Positions 63,701-64,000 of a DNA stretch of 64,000 bases are shown piece after piece. Below the pieces are notes generated by a model that was given only the letters and a program-made list of their open reading frames with translations, ran no database searches and had not been told where the DNA came from. The position numbers and the translations under genes are program-made. How positions within the stretch are numbered: position 1 is the first letter of the stretch; each line of letters starts with the position of its first letter. The stretch is from NCBI RefSeq assembly GCF_025263565.1, contig NZ_CP079865.1:1302001-1366000 (forward strand), written 5' to 3'. This DNA is from Mycobacterium sp. SMC-8. GTDB taxonomy: Bacteria; Actinomycetota; Actinomycetes; Mycobacteriales; Mycobacteriaceae.

Positions 63701-64000
63701 ACAGCTTTACCTACACCGCCGGTGACGGCACTGCCACCAGCACGGTGGCCACCGTGAGCATCACAGTCAACGCCGTCAACGACGCCCCCGTCGCCACCGG
63801 CGACACCGTCACCACCAACCAGAACATCGCGGTCAGCGGCAACGTGCTCAACAACGACACCGATGTCGACAATCCCAAGACCGCGCTGACCGCCACGGTG
63901 GTCACCGGCCCCGCCAACGGCACCCTGATCCTCAATGCCGACGGCACCTTCACCTACACCCCGAACACCGGCTATCACGGCGCCGACAGCTTCACCTACC
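57751..64000 (+). CDS. Giant secreted protein with tandem cadherin-like (VCBS/tandem-95) repeats, partial
   Basis: ATG 57751 opens one frame that is still open at the window edge (2,083 codons). Residues about 59-83 form an export signal after a long n-region (VGVLAVALGVGAAV to AHA). Residues about 85-245 are an acidic Ser/Thr/Asp/Glu linker. A WALLGWIHREIQRTFFNRTP segment known from mycobacterial repeat proteins follows. From residue about 340 there is a divergent repeat, then at least 18 cadherin-like Ig repeats starting at 59041 with the pattern NDxPVAxxDSY, EDxxLTGNVLxND, GPxxGTLxLNADGxFTYTP and YHGTDSFTYT. From 60151 on the period is exactly 279 nt (93 aa). Probably a surface adhesin; the C-terminus lies beyond the window. 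The opposite strand also has long open frames, which are shadows of the repeat. Confidence 0.88.
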   Translation, partial: MGSGTHRRHAVPSKPRHQKQKNSSNAQATYPTFRLAGGTSTSTAPPLTASTYAKYIGRVGVLAVALGVGAAVTTGHGLGAAHADTGAASKDSSSKDPSSSTASNESTGQVSGEDGGDAEDTADDSDAADQETADTELDDPELDDSETVDEPTQDVEEETEPSTEVVAVPPVDDAAPEAAEQEPVPQSAPASTESTESSADVAPLPGSHDSGAATSDPSGTSVELDSPADPEATALDEDGKDFGTNIFQTSLTDESQPPATASSSAAAPVAAVGSVQAFVSSLLSPFVAPGPVAPAQPPFLWALLGWIHREIQRTFFNRTPDVRPQELTLVLGPGVASGPISFNGYDYEEDAITYFVPTRGVPGGPKHGTVTVDQATGTFTYTPDAGFTGTDDFFVTASDARSRFHLHGLFGFLRPHRGHTDAARITLNVVNPAAPPVVNNDSYATSENNAVVGNVLSNDSDPTHQNLTATLLFGPSHGSVTLTPNGEFTYTPRPGWSGTDDFTYTASNLTFSSTASVTITVTPVNQAPTTVDDSYATTEDMAVTGNVLNNDSDREGAAVTAALVTGASHGDLTFNADGSFTYTPDPDFNGIDHFSYAASDGLLTSAPTLVTITVAAFNDAPVAGDDSFALNEDGILTGSVLRNDSDVDADPLTVSLISGPAHGNLTLNPDGTFSFTPFADYNGTDSFTYTLSDGTAGATATATITIAPVNDSPVAHDGSFVVNEGTSYTGTVNVVDVDGDTLTSTVVDGPNHGTLTLGTDGSFIYTPDAQYSGTDWFAFVVSDGTVSSAPAVIQITIAPVNNAPVAHDDTYSMNEDAILAGSVVFNDADADRDTLTAAVASGPSHGVLVLHANGSFTYTPTAHYHGTDSFTYTLSDGTATSNAATVTIAINPVNDVPVTGDDIYGVDEGAVLTGNVLTNDRDVESQSLTASVADGPLNGTVVLDSDGNFQYTPNANFSGVDWFTYLASDGSAVSTPAVVVIVVAPVNGAPVANDDSYTVVEDGILAGNVLSNDVDDEGDSLTVSLVSAPANGALVLNGDGTFVYTPAANYNGTDSFTYIIGDGSLTSRTATVTVTVTPVNNAPVAVGDSFGTDEDSGLSGDVLTNDTDIDGDSLTATLVTGPAHGTLILNADGSFEYTPHADHRGTDIFTYTVTDGTLTSSVATVSITVNQVNDTPTAVDDFFTIDEDAVQSGTVITNDGDVDGDPLTVSVVDGPARGTLLLNADGTFTYTPHADYHGTDSFTYTVTDGTLTSSVATVSIVIDPVNDSPVAGDDSFTFDEDHILTGGVLANDSDVDGDSLTVSLVNGPARGTLILNADGSFTYTPNADYHGTDSFTYTVTDGTLTSSVATVSFTVNPVNDTPVAGNDSYTVAEDGTFTGNVLSNDTDVDGDNLTATVVDGPAHGTLTFNADGSFTYTPDTDYHGVDSFTYRASDAATTGNTALVTIAVTAVNDAPVSIHDNVTTNEDTSVTGNVLANDTDVDGDALQATVVAGPANGTLILNADGTFTYTPNADFHGTDTFTYEAGDGITTSSAATVSITINPVNDTPVADNDSYATDEDTSLTGSVLANDTDADGNPLTATLVTGPANGTLTLNADGTFTYTPIADYHGTDSFTYTAGDGAAASSTATVNITVAPVNDAPVAAGDAYTTNEDTQLTGNVLTNDIDADGNPLTATVVTGPGRGTLTFNGDGTFTYTPDADYHGTDTFTYEVGDGTATSSVATVSITISPVNDAPVAVNDSYTTNEDTKLTGNVLTNDTDADGNPLTAAVGTGPAHGTLTLNADGSFEYTPDANYHGTDVFTYTINDGALNSRTAIVSIAIAAVNDAPAAVNDSYTINEDTPLTGNVLANDTDVDRDMLKATLVNGPAHGTLTLSENGTFTYTPNTNYNGIDTFTYTVNDGTTTSSFATVSITISPVNNAPAAVNDSYTTAEDTPLGGNVLTNDVDADGNALTATMVVGPTSGTLTLNSDGSFTYTPNANYHGTDSFTYTAGDGTATSTVATVSITVNAVNDAPVATGDTVTTNQNIAVSGNVLNNDTDVDNPKTALTATVVTGPANGTLILNADGTFTYTPNTGYHGADSFTY
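60151..64000 (+). repeat. Tandem 279-bp repeat array (13 full units plus a partial one)
   Basis: Unit starts (codon for N in VN(D/N)xP) are 60151, 60430, 60709, 60988, 61267, 61546, 61825, 62104, 62383, 62662, 62941, 63220, 63499 and 63778, each 279 bases apart. Earlier units start at 59041, 59323, 59602 and 59878, with periods of 282, 279, 276 and 273. Some units share long identical stretches such as TACCACGGCACCGACAGCTT, which suggests recent duplication or gene conversion. Confidence 0.9.

Noticed and set aside
60151..64000. Periodic repeats considered as a CRISPR array or satellite
   Set aside because: Units are 279 bp, in frame, without short identical repeats and unique spacers; they encode cadherin-like domains.

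Overview
The window looks like chromosomal DNA from a fast-growing mycobacterium (Mycolicibacterium type). It is GC-rich and carries a KasA/KasB-like ketosynthase, a fused HadA-HadB dehydratase, a cutinase, F420-type enzymes (an LLM oxidoreductase and a Ddn-family protein), a GH6 cellulase and many GTG starts. Neighbouring genes on one strand very often overlap by four bases (GTGA or ATGA), so operons are easy to read, and breaks in that pattern stand out. I saw no rRNA, tRNA, insertion sequence, prophage or CRISPR array.

Layout. 0-10 kb holds housekeeping and accessory genes: a ketosynthase whose catalytic Cys is Asp, a ferritin-like protein, a heme-oxygenase-fold enzyme convergent with a HemK2-type methyltransferase/CDGSH pair, a cutinase, a PfpI protein, RNase Z, an MFS exporter and a Tat-exported GH5-like hydrolase. 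10.7-13.8 kb is a three-gene translationally coupled unit: PAS-GAF-PP2C phosphatase, a B12-binding protein with the W-x9-EH signature of CarH-type photoreceptors, and a STAS anti-anti-sigma protein. This is the best candidate for an undescribed system. 13.8-29 kb carries an epimerase, hydrolases, a TetR/transhydrogenase/thioesterase operon, a phosphoesterase, TesB, a frameshifted phosphotransferase, an acyltransferase, a DUF3516 helicase and a secreted protein with an acidic tail.

29.5-36 kb is a nitrile-degradation locus. An amidase faces an operon for a DUF1097 membrane protein, the beta and alpha subunits of a cobalt-type nitrile hydratase, its activator and an orphan CbiM. Two GlxA/AraC regulators lie beside it, one clearly frameshifted. 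36-38 kb has heme oxygenase, a TetR gene with an in-frame stop behind a perfect palindromic operator, and a DUF4442 protein. 38-44 kb is a coupled run of four glycosyltransferases downstream of an MTHFR-like protein and a methyltransferase. A fifth glycosyltransferase, a ZIP transporter and a GH6 cellulase follow.

47-56.8 kb carries ThrE and MHS transporters, a MarR/aldo-keto reductase pair with a well-formed promoter and operator, an ABC-F protein, a TetR/SDR divergent pair that both appear internally deleted, and HadAB. 56.8-57.75 kb is a decayed, AT-richer stretch with MOSC remnants. From 57,751 to the window edge there is one open reading frame of more than 2,080 codons for a secreted protein with an acidic N-terminal linker and at least 18 cadherin-like repeats; from 60,151 onward the period is exactly 279 nt.

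Several genes are broken (21.4, 35.5, 37.05, 40.0, 55 and 57 kb). Two of these breaks sit in the same short G-run context and could be assembly errors; the others look like real decay. Domain and family names come from reading the translations, not from database searches.
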